64,000 nt of DNA from Chitinophagaceae bacterium (GTDB lineage Bacteria > Bacteroidota > Bacteroidia > Cytophagales > Cytophagaceae). Below are positions 44,212-53,912 of this stretch, piece by piece. Position 1 is the stretch's first letter. Each line of letters begins with the position of its first letter. Below the pieces are notes generated by a model. It was given only the letters and a program-made list of their open reading frames with translations, searched no databases and was not told the DNA's origin. Both the position numbers and the translations under genes were made by a program. The stretch lies in contig JAQBNU010000004.1 of the NCBI GenBank assembly GCA_028288365.1, forward strand, positions 1-64,000. The letters are read 5' to 3'.

Positions 44212-44376
44212 GAAAGGACAAATCTAAGATTAAATGATATCGGTTTAAGCAAAAGACTTGTAGTCAGGTATTCTGCGAAATTATTTTTCCGTTAAATCAT
44301 TATTCTTTGCCGTTCCCTCAGTCCCTGTTGCCAGCATCGGCTGTACACTTAACTTCGTGTAAAACTTAACCCTTCT

Positions 44377-47300
44377 ATGAAACATTTTTATAAACGAACC
44401 AAAGCTATTATGACTGCGGTGCTCATTGCCTTGACAATGACGGCTCATGCAGCCTTTGTGCGCAATATCCCTGCGGACATTAAACAACCGGATGGAGTGA
44501 CTTTACACGAGTTCGCTTCAGGAGATGAACATTACAACTGGTTGCATGACAAGGAGAATTTCACGATTGTGAAAAACACAGCGACCGGCTATTATGTCTA
44601 CGCCACCAAAGTCAATGGATTACTGGAAGCTACAGATTATGTAGTGGGTAAAGTAAATCCTGCACAAGTTGGATTGACTCCGGGGTTGTTGGATGATGCT
44701 TCTGTGATCAAAGACAAAGTAGCGAAATCTGTAGCGAGCAGAAAAACGAAAAGTCTTTCCCGTATCAACGCATCAGTGGCAACACCACAACAGGCGGTAC
44801 GTCCAGGTACCGGAGTGTACAACAACGTGGTGGTATATATTCAATTCAATGATCAGACAGCTGATCAATGGACTTTACCAAGAACAAGTGGTGAAGCTGT
44901 CTTCAACGGAACAGGTGTGGTATCGGTAAAAGATTTTTACAATGAAGTATCTGCCGGCAAGTTGAATGTAAACGCTACGTTCTATCCTCAGACAACAGGT
45001 ACGTATCCTATTTCTTATACTGATTCTCATCCGAGAACATATTATGAATTGAGTACACCAGATGGTTATGGTTCTGATCCGGGTGGCTCTGCACCAAGAG
45101 AACATTTGTTATTGAAAAATGCCATCGACTATGTAAGCAGTCAAATACCAAGTTCTTTGAATATCGACGGAAACAACGATGGTTTTGTAGATAACGTAAC
45201 CTTTGTAATCAAAGGATCTACCGATGGTTGGAGCGAATTGCTATGGCCTCACCGTTGGCAATTATTTTCTCAGACAGCTATGATCGGTACCAAACAAGTA
45301 TACGATTACAACATTGTATTCGGATCTTCATTGGGCGCGGGCGTGATCAGTCATGAATTGTTTCACTCTTTCGGCGCACCTGATTTGTATGAATACTCTG
45401 CCTGGAACAATGTGAGTGATGCAGTAGGTGCTTGGGATTTGATGGCGAGCGAAGATTGGAACACGCCTCAACACATGGGTGCATACATGAAGCAACGTTA
45501 TGGTACATGGGTAACTTCTATTCCAGAAATTACGGCTACGGGTACTTATTCTTTGCAACCTGTTTCTACCAATTCATTGTCTTCTTACAAAATTAAATTG
45601 GCAAACAGTACAGATTACATCGTGTTAGAGTACCGTAAAAAAGAAGGTAAATACGAAAGTCAGCTTCCTGGTTCTGGTTTAATTGTTTCTTTAATCAATG
45701 AAAGTGGAAACAATGCATCAGGTCCTGTCAATGAAATTTACATCTTCAGAAAGGACGGTACGTTTACTGGCGGTGGCAGTGTATATACTGCAGCATTCAG
45801 TGCAGACAATAGCCTGACTACTTTCAATGATCAAACCAATCCATATTGCTTCAAGAGTGATGGTACACCTTGCGGTTTAGCAAGTTTCGGCATCAGCAAC
45901 GTATCGGCCGCAGGCAGTACGATTACATTTAACTATACAGCTCCAACTGGTGGCACATGTACTACTCCAGCCTGGGTTTCAACGACCGCTTACACTGTTG
46001 GCCAGGAAGTTTCATACAATGGCATCAAGTACGTTGCAAAATGGTGGACACAAAATAATCGTCCGGACATCAGTACAGGCGACGGACAACCGTGGACAGC
46101 AGAAGGTCCATGCGGAGGAACAACTAACGTGGCTCCGGTTATAAGCATTACTTCTCCTGCAAATAATGCGTCATTTACTCAAGGTACTTCTGTAGCTATT
46201 GATGCTACAGCCACAGACTCAGATGGCAGTGTAGCAAGAGTAGATTTCTTAGATGTAAATAATCAAGTAGTATTGTCTGACAATGCAGCGCCTTTTGAAT
46301 ATGTGGCTACTGGCTTAGCGGTTGGTACATATACGTATAAAGCGATTGCTTACGATAACTTAAGTGCAGCGTCTAACACGGCTACCGTATCGTTCAGCAT
46401 CACCAATCCTTCAGGCACACCGACGATTGTGATTACTTCACCGACAGATGGACAACAAATTTTCCAATACCCCTCTACGGCAACGCCGATTAATGTGACG
46501 GTCAATACAAACAACGCCACAGTACACATCGACTCTGTATTGTTTATTGTAGTGGAAACAACTTGCAACGGCCCTGGTTGTAATACGGTAAGAAGATTCA
46601 CGCAAAAAGTAGCTCCGTTTACATTGAGTTATCTGTCGGCGTTGAACAACAATGGTTTCACACAAATCAGTGCCATCGCCTTTGCAGGCACCGTGGCATC
46701 TAATCAATCGACGGTTACATTGTCTGTACGTCCGCTTCCTGAGTTGACCATTGTATCTCCTTTAAACAACAGTTCTGTTTCTCCAACGGCTACCTCTATC
46801 TTTGTAGACGTAAATGTTAATACAGATAAGCTTCCAATTGACTCCGTAGTATATACGATCAATGATACACAAACGACAGGTATGGGTGGATATACCACTA
46901 CACGTAAATTTGTAGTAACGAGTGCTCCGTATGATTTGACGTTTCCTGTTGTTCCGAATGAAACATTCACAACAGTAACAGCCGTTGCCTATGGAAGTGC
47001 AGGTAAATTCTCTACCACACAATCTGTTCAAGTCGTTTACAATTACGCTCCGACTGTCACTATCACAGCGCCTGCTACAAATGTGAAGTACAACGCTGGT
47101 GGTTCTGTAACAGTAAGTGCTACAGCAACAGACGTAGACGGTGGTGTGGTGAAAGTAGAAATCTTCTCTCCACAAATTGCGAACAGCACGGTGACGTTGA
47201 CAGCTTCTCCTTATACCGCTACATTCACTAGCTTGCCTTCTTCAGGCACTACAGGTTACATAACATTTGTAGTGAGAGCAACAGACAATAAAGGTGCGGT

Positions 47301-48321
47301 GACTACTGCATCCATCAATGTAACAGAAAACAAAGCGCCGGTTGTAACGGTTACCGCTCCACTTCCTAAATACAATAACAACAACATCGTTTATTTAGTA
47401 GGAAGTACAATCACCGTCTCAGCGACAGCGACAGACTCAGACGGATCAATTGCTAAAGTAGAAATTTCACAAGGTGCAAATGCTCCGGTAGTATTGACTG
47501 CAGCTCCTTACAGCGCTACATTTACTAACCTTCCAGCTCCTGCACCAGACGGTTCGATTTACTTCAATGTAAAAGCAACGGATAATAATGGAGCAGTGAC
47601 TACTGCATTGATTGTGGCGTACAAAAACCGTGTACCACTTATCGCGATTACAGCGCCGGCTTCTAATACAACAGTTACTCCTGGTTCAACGATCAACGTG
47701 ACTACTCTTGCGTCTGATGTAGACGGTGCGGTGGCTAAAGTTGAATTCTTCAACGGCACAACTAAGTTGGGTGAATCAACAATATCTCCTTTCTCGTTTG
47801 CTATTAACAATGCGGTAGCAGGCACTTACAGCATCACAGCCAAAGCAACAGATGATTTAGGTTCGACTGCAACGTCAGGTATAGTGACTGTCAATGTGGT
47901 GGCAGCAAGTTGCACGGTGGCAGCATGGAATGCTACTACTGCTTATACAGTAGGTCAACGTGCTTCTAAAAATGGAACAACGTACGAAGCCAAATGGTGG
48001 ACACAGAATGAAGATCCTGTCACACATTCCGGTACATATGATTCATGGAAAGTGATCGGTCCTTGCAACGCTCGTTCTAGTGAAGTCGAATCTCTAAATG
48101 CTGTATCTATTGCACCGGTGCCGTTTGACAGTGAATTGTTCATCAACATCAAAGACGAACAGGCACATGTTGAATTGTATAATTTAATTGGCACAAAAGT
48201 GACAGAGGCAGACGGTAACGGAGTAGTTTCATTGAATACGTCAACCTTGTCTTCTGGATTGTACCTGTGCAAAGTTTTTGTAAATGGAGAAAGCAAATCA
48301 TTTACAGTCATTAAAAGGTAA
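44377..48321 (+). CDS. Secreted M6-type metalloprotease with two chitin-binding modules and T9SS sorting domain
   Basis: A 1314-residue multidomain secreted protein. It has a signal peptide, an M6-like zinc protease domain (about 60-420) with HELFHSFGAPD (His326, Glu327, His330), and a first CBM5/12-type chitin-binding module (about 528-579, CTTPAWVSTTAYTVGQEVSYNGIKY...WW). Five or six Ig-like/Big repeats follow (about 585-1175, each with a SPxN / ATATDxDG pattern), then a second CBM5/12 module (about 1179-1230) and a T9SS sorting domain (SIAPVPFDSELFINIKDE to the end). It would digest protein in chitin-containing material, such as insect or crustacean cuticle or fungal wall, complementing the GH18 chitinase. 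Confidence 0.9.
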   Translation: MKHFYKRTKAIMTAVLIALTMTAHAAFVRNIPADIKQPDGVTLHEFASGDEHYNWLHDKENFTIVKNTATGYYVYATKVNGLLEATDYVVGKVNPAQVGLTPGLLDDASVIKDKVAKSVASRKTKSLSRINASVATPQQAVRPGTGVYNNVVVYIQFNDQTADQWTLPRTSGEAVFNGTGVVSVKDFYNEVSAGKLNVNATFYPQTTGTYPISYTDSHPRTYYELSTPDGYGSDPGGSAPREHLLLKNAIDYVSSQIPSSLNIDGNNDGFVDNVTFVIKGSTDGWSELLWPHRWQLFSQTAMIGTKQVYDYNIVFGSSLGAGVISHELFHSFGAPDLYEYSAWNNVSDAVGAWDLMASEDWNTPQHMGAYMKQRYGTWVTSIPEITATGTYSLQPVSTNSLSSYKIKLANSTDYIVLEYRKKEGKYESQLPGSGLIVSLINESGNNASGPVNEIYIFRKDGTFTGGGSVYTAAFSADNSLTTFNDQTNPYCFKSDGTPCGLASFGISNVSAAGSTITFNYTAPTGGTCTTPAWVSTTAYTVGQEVSYNGIKYVAKWWTQNNRPDISTGDGQPWTAEGPCGGTTNVAPVISITSPANNASFTQGTSVAIDATATDSDGSVARVDFLDVNNQVVLSDNAAPFEYVATGLAVGTYTYKAIAYDNLSAASNTATVSFSITNPSGTPTIVITSPTDGQQIFQYPSTATPINVTVNTNNATVHIDSVLFIVVETTCNGPGCNTVRRFTQKVAPFTLSYLSALNNNGFTQISAIAFAGTVASNQSTVTLSVRPLPELTIVSPLNNSSVSPTATSIFVDVNVNTDKLPIDSVVYTINDTQTTGMGGYTTTRKFVVTSAPYDLTFPVVPNETFTTVTAVAYGSAGKFSTTQSVQVVYNYAPTVTITAPATNVKYNAGGSVTVSATATDVDGGVVKVEIFSPQIANSTVTLTASPYTATFTSLPSSGTTGYITFVVRATDNKGAVTTASINVTENKAPVVTVTAPLPKYNNNNIVYLVGSTITVSATATDSDGSIAKVEISQGANAPVVLTAAPYSATFTNLPAPAPDGSIYFNVKATDNNGAVTTALIVAYKNRVPLIAITAPASNTTVTPGSTINVTTLASDVDGAVAKVEFFNGTTKLGESTISPFSFAINNAVAGTYSITAKATDDLGSTATSGIVTVNVVAASCTVAAWNATTAYTVGQRASKNGTTYEAKWWTQNEDPVTHSGTYDSWKVIGPCNARSSEVESLNAVSIAPVPFDSELFINIKDEQAHVELYNLIGTKVTEADGNGVVSLNTSTLSSGLYLCKVFVNGESKSFTVIKR

Positions 48322-48352
48322 TTAAATACCCAAGTGTTGTTTTGTAATGTTG

Positions 48353-48386
48353 CCCCGTTCCGTCATTTGATGGGACGGGGTTTTTA
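48353..48386 (+). terminator. Rho-independent terminator of the M6 protease
   Basis: CCCCGTTCC (48353-48361) pairs with GGGACGGGG (48372-48380), with one G-T pair, followed by TTTTTA. Confidence 0.85.
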
Positions 48387-48423
48387 TTTGTATGAAATAC
48401 AAAAGTTTATTTTCGTATGAAAT

Positions 48424-48574
48424 TTGCGTGAGGGATAGAAGCGAAAAGCCCACAGCGAGGCCTGATGTTCGGTAATGTTTTAATGTCTGACCCGAGCGAG
48501 TACTTGTAGTACAATCGAGCACGAGAGTGCGAAGGTTGCGAACGCCGTTCTGTCCGACCCGCAGGGACACGCCC
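48424..48574. repeat. Structured intergenic element, probably a dispersed repeat or ncRNA
   Basis: About 150 bases with several nested helices: outer GCGTG (48426-48430) with CACGC (48568-48572), a GCAC/GTGC hairpin with a GAGA loop, and other short helices. The opening word GCGTGAGGGATAGAAGCG and the ending CCCGCAGGGACACGCCC are of a kind I recall as multi-copy intergenic sequence in Bacteroidetes genomes. An open frame on the minus strand across it is an artefact. The rest of the 340-base gap before the SDR gene holds nothing else I can name. Confidence 0.55.
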
Positions 48575-48661
48575 ATTAAAAAGTGTAAACCTATAAATGA
48601 TTGATCTCCTAATTATACATTAATAAAAAATAGCATATCTTACAGCAAAACATCATAGTCT

Positions 48662-49483
48662 ATGTATCAAAAATTCAATAATAGATTAGCTGGGCAAACC
48701 GCTATTGTTACCGGATCAAGTTCGGGAATTGGGAGTGCCGTAGCTCTGGCATTAGCAAAAGAAGGAGCCAACCTGGTGATTAATTATTCCAGAGACGAAG
48801 CAGGTGCCAATAAAATTGTAGATGCGATCAACAGTGATGACTTAGCGGGTACTGCTATTGCCTTGCATGCCGATGTAAGCAAAGAAGATCAGGTACAGGA
48901 AATGTTTAAAAAAAGCATCGAACATTTTGGCACGATAGACATTTTAGTCAACAACGCGGGTCTGCAACGGGATTTCGCGGTGCAGGACATGAGTCTTGCC
49001 GATTGGCAAATGGTGATCGATATCAATCTTACCGGTCAGTTTCTTTGTGCGCGCGAAGCGATCAGAGAATTTTTAAAAAGAGGTCCGAGACCAGAAGTAT
49101 CGGTGGCTACAGGTAAAATCATTTGTATGAGTTCGGTTCACGAAGTCATTCCCTGGGGAGGACATGTGAACTATGCGGCTTCCAAAGGAGGAGTGATGAT
49201 GTTGATGAAATCGATGGCGCAAGAATTGGGTTCAAAAAAAATCAGGATCAACAGCATTGCACCGGGTGCGATCAAAACACCCATCAACACACATGCCTGG
49301 GACACACCGGCAGCGGAAACAGAATTGCTTAAATTAATTCCTTACAACCGTGTGGGTGAAGCCACAGACATCGGAGCTGTAGCGGCCTGGCTGGCTTCGG
49401 ATGAGTCTGATTATATTCATGGCACAACTATTTTTGTAGATGGAGGAATGACTTTATATCCTGGTTTCTATGGCAATGGTTGA
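48662..49483 (+). CDS. SDR-family oxidoreductase, glucose 1-dehydrogenase-like
   Basis: A 273-residue short-chain dehydrogenase. The NAD(P)-binding motif TGSSSGIGSAVA (17-28), NNAG (about 97-100) and the catalytic YAASK (Tyr-x3-Lys, with the upstream catalytic Ser in MSSVHE) are intact. The C-terminal pattern (IAPGAIKTPINTHAWDTP, DYIHGTTIFVDGGMTLYPGF) is that of glucose 1-dehydrogenases, which oxidise glucose to gluconolactone, but substrates in this family vary widely. It overlaps the first possible codons of the next gene. Confidence 0.85.
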   Translation: MYQKFNNRLAGQTAIVTGSSSGIGSAVALALAKEGANLVINYSRDEAGANKIVDAINSDDLAGTAIALHADVSKEDQVQEMFKKSIEHFGTIDILVNNAGLQRDFAVQDMSLADWQMVIDINLTGQFLCAREAIREFLKRGPRPEVSVATGKIICMSSVHEVIPWGGHVNYAASKGGVMMLMKSMAQELGSKKIRINSIAPGAIKTPINTHAWDTPAAETELLKLIPYNRVGEATDIGAVAAWLASDESDYIHGTTIFVDGGMTLYPGFYGNG

Positions 49484-49541
49484 TCGATGCATGCTATTCA
49501 AAAGTCAAACGATGACTAGTGAACAAAGAAAGAAGAAGAAC

Positions 49542-50108
49542 ATGCAATGGAGTATAAAACTTTTTTTTGTGCTTTGCCTGCTATTGACCAAACCTCTGGC
49601 AGCACAAGTCTATGAACCGGCTTTCATTATTTCTATCTATGGGGATACCATTCGTTGCCAGTTGAAGCATATCAAGTTTATCACCAACAAGACGGAGTTT
49701 ATGTATAAACTATCGTTGGAAGATAAAAAAGAGTTGTACATCAACTCCAAAGATGTGTTGTGGATCGTTACTCCTAAAGATACGTTTGAATGCTTAAGCA
49801 TAGACAAAGGATTATACAAAGGACAGGTATATGCCTACAGGCTTCTGACGAATGGACATCTACGGCTTTACGCACAGGATCGCTACATCAAAACAGGAGG
49901 AGAAGCGTCGGATGTTTACTTTTTAAAAAAGGAAGGAAAGCTGTTACAAGAGATCAGTATGTTTGATTATAAAAAATATTTGCTGGCCTATACAGAAGAC
50001 AATCCCGAATTCATACCAAAAATTACAAGGTTGATTTACTCTAAAATAGATTTGATAAAAGTCATAAAAGAATACAATGATTGGTTTCTACGCTTGCACA
50101 ATAAATAG
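49542..50108 (+). CDS. Secreted protein of unknown function
   Basis: A 188-residue protein with a signal peptide (MQWSIKLFFVLCLLLTKPLAAQ) and a mature beta-rich domain (YEPAFIISIYGDTIRCQLKHIKFITNKTEFMYKLSLEDKKELYINSKDVLWI). The YGDTIRCQL stretch is common in small secreted Bacteroidetes proteins that lack a known role. The open frame extends upstream to 49470 within the SDR gene; ATGs at 49512 and 49542 are both possible, and I prefer the latter for the signal peptide. Confidence 0.65.
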   Translation: MQWSIKLFFVLCLLLTKPLAAQVYEPAFIISIYGDTIRCQLKHIKFITNKTEFMYKLSLEDKKELYINSKDVLWIVTPKDTFECLSIDKGLYKGQVYAYRLLTNGHLRLYAQDRYIKTGGEASDVYFLKKEGKLLQEISMFDYKKYLLAYTEDNPEFIPKITRLIYSKIDLIKVIKEYNDWFLRLHNK

Positions 50109-50119
50109 CAAGACATAAA

Positions 50120-50149
50120 AAAAGTCTCGTCAGATCTGACGAGACTTTT
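50120..50149. terminator. Bidirectional terminator
   Basis: A 15-base perfect palindrome half (50120-50134) with its complement (50135-50149), flanked by A and T runs, between the convergent unknown-protein and beta-barrel genes. Confidence 0.92.
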
Positions 50150-50169
50150 ATATATATGGGTTTCGATTC

Positions 50170-50832
50170 TTAGAAGCGAATACCCAACTCAAGGCCTAAA
50201 AGATCCATACGCGCTCTGGCCAGATCTGCGTAGTGAAGATTACCATTGGTCTGGTATACGTTGGTCAAACCTCTGTTGTAATACAATCCAGCAAACAATG
50301 CATTAGACTCACTCAACTTATACAATAAACCTGCACCTAAGTAAATACCTGCATCAACAGGAGATACGATGTTGTGTGCATCTTTGTCAGGATCACCACC
50401 TGGATAGCTAGAGCTCTTTAACTTCTCAGAAACTTTGAAATTGAAAGAAGGTCCAACCTGAAAATAAAGTTGCATGTCTGTTGCGATTTCATTTGTGAAA
50501 GCTTTCAGCGTGATCGGAGTCTGTATGTATTGCACGGTACGTTTGGACGTATAATCTAATCCAGCAGTTTGGAACTTTGAGTTCAATTGAGTGGATACAT
50601 AGTTCAATCCTACGTTCAACGCAAGGTTATCAGTAAAGAAGAAATCAAGTGCCATACCTCCTACAAAAGCACCTCCTGCTCCATTACCTGAAACACTTAC
50701 GCCATCGTTACCATCTTTATCTGATAAACGGCTAAGCGCTAAAGCAGGAGAAACCCTGAGATTGAAATTTACCTGAGAAAAAGCATTGAATGTCAAAAGA
50801 CAAAAGATGAAAAGTAAACCTGTTTTTTTCAT
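50170..50832 (-). CDS. Outer-membrane beta-barrel protein
   Basis: A 220-residue porin-like protein: signal peptide (ending AFS), then alternating amphipathic strands (VNFNLRVSPALALSRL, LNVGLNYVSTQLN, YFQVGPSFNFKVSE, IYLGAGLLYKLSESNALFAGLYYNRGLTNVY) and the terminal aromatic strand LGLELGIRF. It is the common small 8-strand barrel family of Bacteroidetes, with unknown function. Confidence 0.85.
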   Translation of the reverse strand: MKKTGLLFIFCLLTFNAFSQVNFNLRVSPALALSRLSDKDGNDGVSVSGNGAGGAFVGGMALDFFFTDNLALNVGLNYVSTQLNSKFQTAGLDYTSKRTVQYIQTPITLKAFTNEIATDMQLYFQVGPSFNFKVSEKLKSSSYPGGDPDKDAHNIVSPVDAGIYLGAGLLYKLSESNALFAGLYYNRGLTNVYQTNGNLHYADLARARMDLLGLELGIRF

Positions 50833-50912
50833 AGTAGAGTTGGTTAGGTAGAAACATTAAAATGAATTATTCTCGTTACAAAATTTAATAGTGAAGAATC
50901 ATACGTAATTTA

Positions 50913-50920
50913 TAACTTTG
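50913..50920 (+). promoter_or_regulatory. gldB promoter -7 box (TAACTTTG)
   Basis: TAACTTTG matches TAnnTTTG, 40 bases before the gldB ATG. No -33 TTG is clear. Confidence 0.6.
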
Positions 50921-50960
50921 GGTTAGGTTATATGCCCATCACATCCAACTAATTAACAAT

Positions 50961-51971
50961 ATGAAATTTGATTATACAAAATTATTGCTCACAATATGCA
51001 TTTTTTTATTGTTGTTCGGCTGTAATGAAAGTGCGAAGAAAGAGGCGCCCCCTGTTAAAAATCCCATTCAGTTAAAATGGGTACGACTTGAAAACCAGTT
51101 GTTCGCCTTGAAAAGCAAAGAAGAGACGCGTCATTTTTTAGCCCGCACACCGGCCTTTACAAGGTTGTATTTGGGTGATGAGGATTCCATCATCGACGAT
51201 CAGGTGACAGATTTTATTTACGAGTTTTATAGCAATCCTGCGCTGAAAGATTTTTACCGTTATACAGATTCTTCCTTCAATGATACCGTTGCTTTGAAGG
51301 CAGGGTTTGCCGATTTGTTTGGTCGTGTGAAAGAAAATTTCCCGGCATTTCAACCACCGGTTGTTTATACCGTGGTGACCGGTTTTCGTTTTGATAAAGA
51401 CATTGCCATCAGTGATTCGGCGGTTGTAATCAGTATCGATTATTTCCTGGGATCTAAAGCACCGTTCAGACCTAACCATTACGAGTACTTCTTAAAGCGC
51501 TACGACAAGCCTTACATGGTACCGATGATTGGTCTGGCCTTGTCAACAAAATACAATAAGAGTAACGATACAGATAAGACCATGTTGGCAAGTATGATTT
51601 ATTACGGTAAGGCGCATTACTTTCTGGAGAAAACTATGCCTGCTTTGGAAGACTCGCTCAACATCATGTACAGCACCAAAGAATTAAAAACAGCCGAAGA
51701 AAACTTACCAACGATATGGGCTCATTTTGTAGAGAAGAAATTGTTGTATGAAACCAGTCACAAGGCATTGGAAAATTATGTAGGAGAATCTCCTGCTACC
51801 AACGAAATCAGTAAAGAAGCACCGGGCCGCATTGGCCGTTGGCTGGGCTGGCTCATCGTGAGAGAATACATGACCAAGCATCCCGAAATCACTTTGCAAC
51901 AATTGATGGAAGAATCCGACGCACAGAAAATTTTTAAAGCATCAGGATTTAGACCAGAGAAGAAAAAATAA
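50961..51971 (+). CDS. gldB: Gliding motility lipoprotein GldB
   Basis: A 336-residue lipoprotein (lipobox LLLFGC) of the GldB family, needed for gliding motility in Bacteroidetes. The pattern VVYTVVTGFRFDKDIAISDSAVVISIDYFLG, APFRPNHYEYFLKRYDKPYMVPMIGLALS and the C-terminal GRIGRWLGWLIVREYMTKHPEITLQQLMEESDAQKIFKASGFRP is typical. It resembles the DUF2268 zinc-peptidase-like fold but lacks a clear HExxH. It is placed apart from gldD and gldE, 26 kb away. Confidence 0.92.
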   Translation: MKFDYTKLLLTICIFLLLFGCNESAKKEAPPVKNPIQLKWVRLENQLFALKSKEETRHFLARTPAFTRLYLGDEDSIIDDQVTDFIYEFYSNPALKDFYRYTDSSFNDTVALKAGFADLFGRVKENFPAFQPPVVYTVVTGFRFDKDIAISDSAVVISIDYFLGSKAPFRPNHYEYFLKRYDKPYMVPMIGLALSTKYNKSNDTDKTMLASMIYYGKAHYFLEKTMPALEDSLNIMYSTKELKTAEENLPTIWAHFVEKKLLYETSHKALENYVGESPATNEISKEAPGRIGRWLGWLIVREYMTKHPEITLQQLMEESDAQKIFKASGFRPEKKK

Positions 51972-51979
51972 GGCAGGTA

Positions 51980-52020
51980 AGCAGTGAGTGTTTAAGAGAT
52001 ACTCACTGCTATTTTTTTTT
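51980..52020 (+). terminator. Terminator of gldB
   Basis: AGCAGTGAGT (51980-51989) pairs with ACTCACTGCT (52001-52010), then nine T. The element overlaps the stop of the convergent glycosyltransferase gene. Confidence 0.88.
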
Positions 52021-53172
52021 CGAACGAACCACTTTTTCTAACAGTGCAACGACTTCTGCCGTTAATATTTTTTTTTCGAACTGTGTCTTCGCCAATGCAC
52101 GTGAGCGTTTGGCAATCTCGTCGTAAGAAGACATGTCAGGAGCGAGTGTCACAAGCTTTCTAAAAAAGGCTGCCGGATTATTGGCAGCATAATAAAATCC
52201 GATTTCGTATTGTTGAATCAATTCACAGATCCATCCTTTGGTGGTGATGACGCAAACTTTTCCCATCGCGATGGAATCAAAAAATTTATTGGGACTGTTT
52301 GTCTCCAGCACAGGCTGCGGACCAAAAGAAGTGTACGTCACATGCGATTGTGCCAGCAACGATCGGATGTCTGTTTTGTTGAGCTGACCTTTGAACTCAA
52401 CGTTTTTCAAAGAACGGGCAAGTTGTTTCATGCGTTCTGTCTCACTGCCTTTACCGGCAATGATGAATTGATAATCTCTGGGAAAATATTCTTGTGCGTA
52501 AGCCGCCAATTCGATCAGCGATTCTACACGATTCACTTTTCCAATGGCTCCCAAATACGTGATGGTTACAGGCAATGGAGGTGCCGGTGAAGGAATAAAA
52601 AAATCACAATCACTCATGTTCGGCACAACAGCAGTAGGAGTATTACTGATTTGTTTTACTCCGGCTTCCATACCAGGAGATAGCGTGACGATGAGTTCAG
52701 CTTTTTTGTAAATCATTTTTTCCAGACGCTTGGCCATGAAACGCAACAAAGGATTATTCAAATAACCCAATTGTATCGGTGCTTCCGGCCATAGATCTCT
52801 TACTTCAAATACATAAGGCAAACGTTTGAAACGACGCAGCCATAAAGCAATCAACCCAACAGTAAGCGGAGTAGACGTGGCATAAACAAGATCTGCATTT
52901 TTTATTTGTGCGGCGGTTCTATAAGCACTGAAAATAAATCGAAGAAAAGAGACGATGCGTTTTAAAAATCCGAAGGAGTTATCGTAATCCACAGGAAGAT
53001 AGTGAACTGTAGTGCCGTCGATAAGTTTCGTTTCGCGGTGAGGTTTGTTATGAGCCGTAATGATGTGTACATCGTGTCCTTTATCCTTCAGAGCCTGGCT
53101 GATGTAATAAGATCGGATGGCTCCTCCTTGCTCTTGTGTGAGATAATATTGATGGATGTAAATGATTTTCAT
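52009..53172 (-). CDS. Glycosyltransferase family 4
   Basis: A 387-residue GT-B fold glycosyltransferase that probably adds a sugar to a surface polysaccharide or glycoprotein. It has the N-terminal HQYYLTQEQGGAIRSYYISQALKDKGHDVHIITAH (the WbuB-type pattern), LPYVFEVRDLWPEAPIQLG (about 121-139) and the C-terminal nucleotide-sugar region (FIIAGKGSETERM ... NSPNKFFDSIAMGKVCVITTKGWICELI). No other polysaccharide gene is next to it. Confidence 0.9.
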   Translation of the reverse strand: MKIIYIHQYYLTQEQGGAIRSYYISQALKDKGHDVHIITAHNKPHRETKLIDGTTVHYLPVDYDNSFGFLKRIVSFLRFIFSAYRTAAQIKNADLVYATSTPLTVGLIALWLRRFKRLPYVFEVRDLWPEAPIQLGYLNNPLLRFMAKRLEKMIYKKAELIVTLSPGMEAGVKQISNTPTAVVPNMSDCDFFIPSPAPPLPVTITYLGAIGKVNRVESLIELAAYAQEYFPRDYQFIIAGKGSETERMKQLARSLKNVEFKGQLNKTDIRSLLAQSHVTYTSFGPQPVLETNSPNKFFDSIAMGKVCVITTKGWICELIQQYEIGFYYAANNPAAFFRKLVTLAPDMSSYDEIAKRSRALAKTQFEKKILTAEVVALLEKVVRSKKK

Positions 53173-53244
53173 GCAAAAACGACCTTAGCGGAAAATAAAC
53201 ATACGAATAGAATCTTAAAAATTTAGTCTCCCATGAATATAGAT

Positions 53245-53895
53245 TTAAGCCAATTGGTAAGTCTTTTTATAATACGCACAAAAAGGTTTGAGTCCGCAGA
53301 TATCACATTTAGGATTGCGTGCAATGCAAACGTAGCGTCCATGCAGGATTAACCAGTGATGCGCGATGTGTACGAGTTCTTCGGGAATGTATTTGACCAG
53401 TTGTTTCTCCACTTCCAGCGGTGTCTTTGCCGTTTGTGTCACCAGTCCGATGCGTTTGGACACACGATATACGTGCGTATCAACAGCCATAGTGGGTTGA
53501 TGGAAGACAACAGAAGCAATGACGTTAGCCGTCTTGCGGCCAACACCTTGCAGTGTTTGTAAGTCTTTTACTGTAGAGGGGATTTCTCCGTTGAAAACAT
53601 CCACCACACGTTGAGCCATGCCGACCAAGTGCTTGGCTTTGTTGTTGGGATAGGAGATACTTCGGATATAGGAAAAGACTTCATCGGAAGAAACTTTCGC
53701 TAAATCATAAACGGTGGGGAAACGTTTGAATAAAGCAGGAGTCGTGAGGTTGACCCGCTTATCGGTGCATTGCGCACTGAGGATTACCGCTACCAACAAC
53801 TCATAGGTATTGGAATAAACCAGTTCAGTTTCTGCTTCCGGAGCATGTTCTGAGAAGTAGTCAATGATGTGTTGGTAGCGTTCTTTTTTAGTCAC
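53245..53895 (-). CDS. nth: Endonuclease III
   Basis: A 216-residue DNA glycosylase/AP lyase that removes oxidised pyrimidines. The helix-hairpin-helix LQGVGRKTANVIASVVF carries the catalytic Lys, AVDTHVYRVSKRIGL the catalytic Asp, and the 4Fe-4S ligands follow C-x6-C-x2-C-x5-C (CIARNPKCDICGLKPFC). It lies after the sigma-factor pair on the same strand. Confidence 0.95.
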   Translation of the reverse strand: MTKKERYQHIIDYFSEHAPEAETELVYSNTYELLVAVILSAQCTDKRVNLTTPALFKRFPTVYDLAKVSSDEVFSYIRSISYPNNKAKHLVGMAQRVVDVFNGEIPSTVKDLQTLQGVGRKTANVIASVVFHQPTMAVDTHVYRVSKRIGLVTQTAKTPLEVEKQLVKYIPEELVHIAHHWLILHGRYVCIARNPKCDICGLKPFCAYYKKTYQLA

Positions 53896-53912
53896 AAGAA
53901 AAGGCTTAGGAA

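Noticed and set aside
48322-48576. 84-codon minus-strand open frame over the structured element
   Set aside because: It covers a terminator and a repeat-like block; such frames are a known artefact of these elements.
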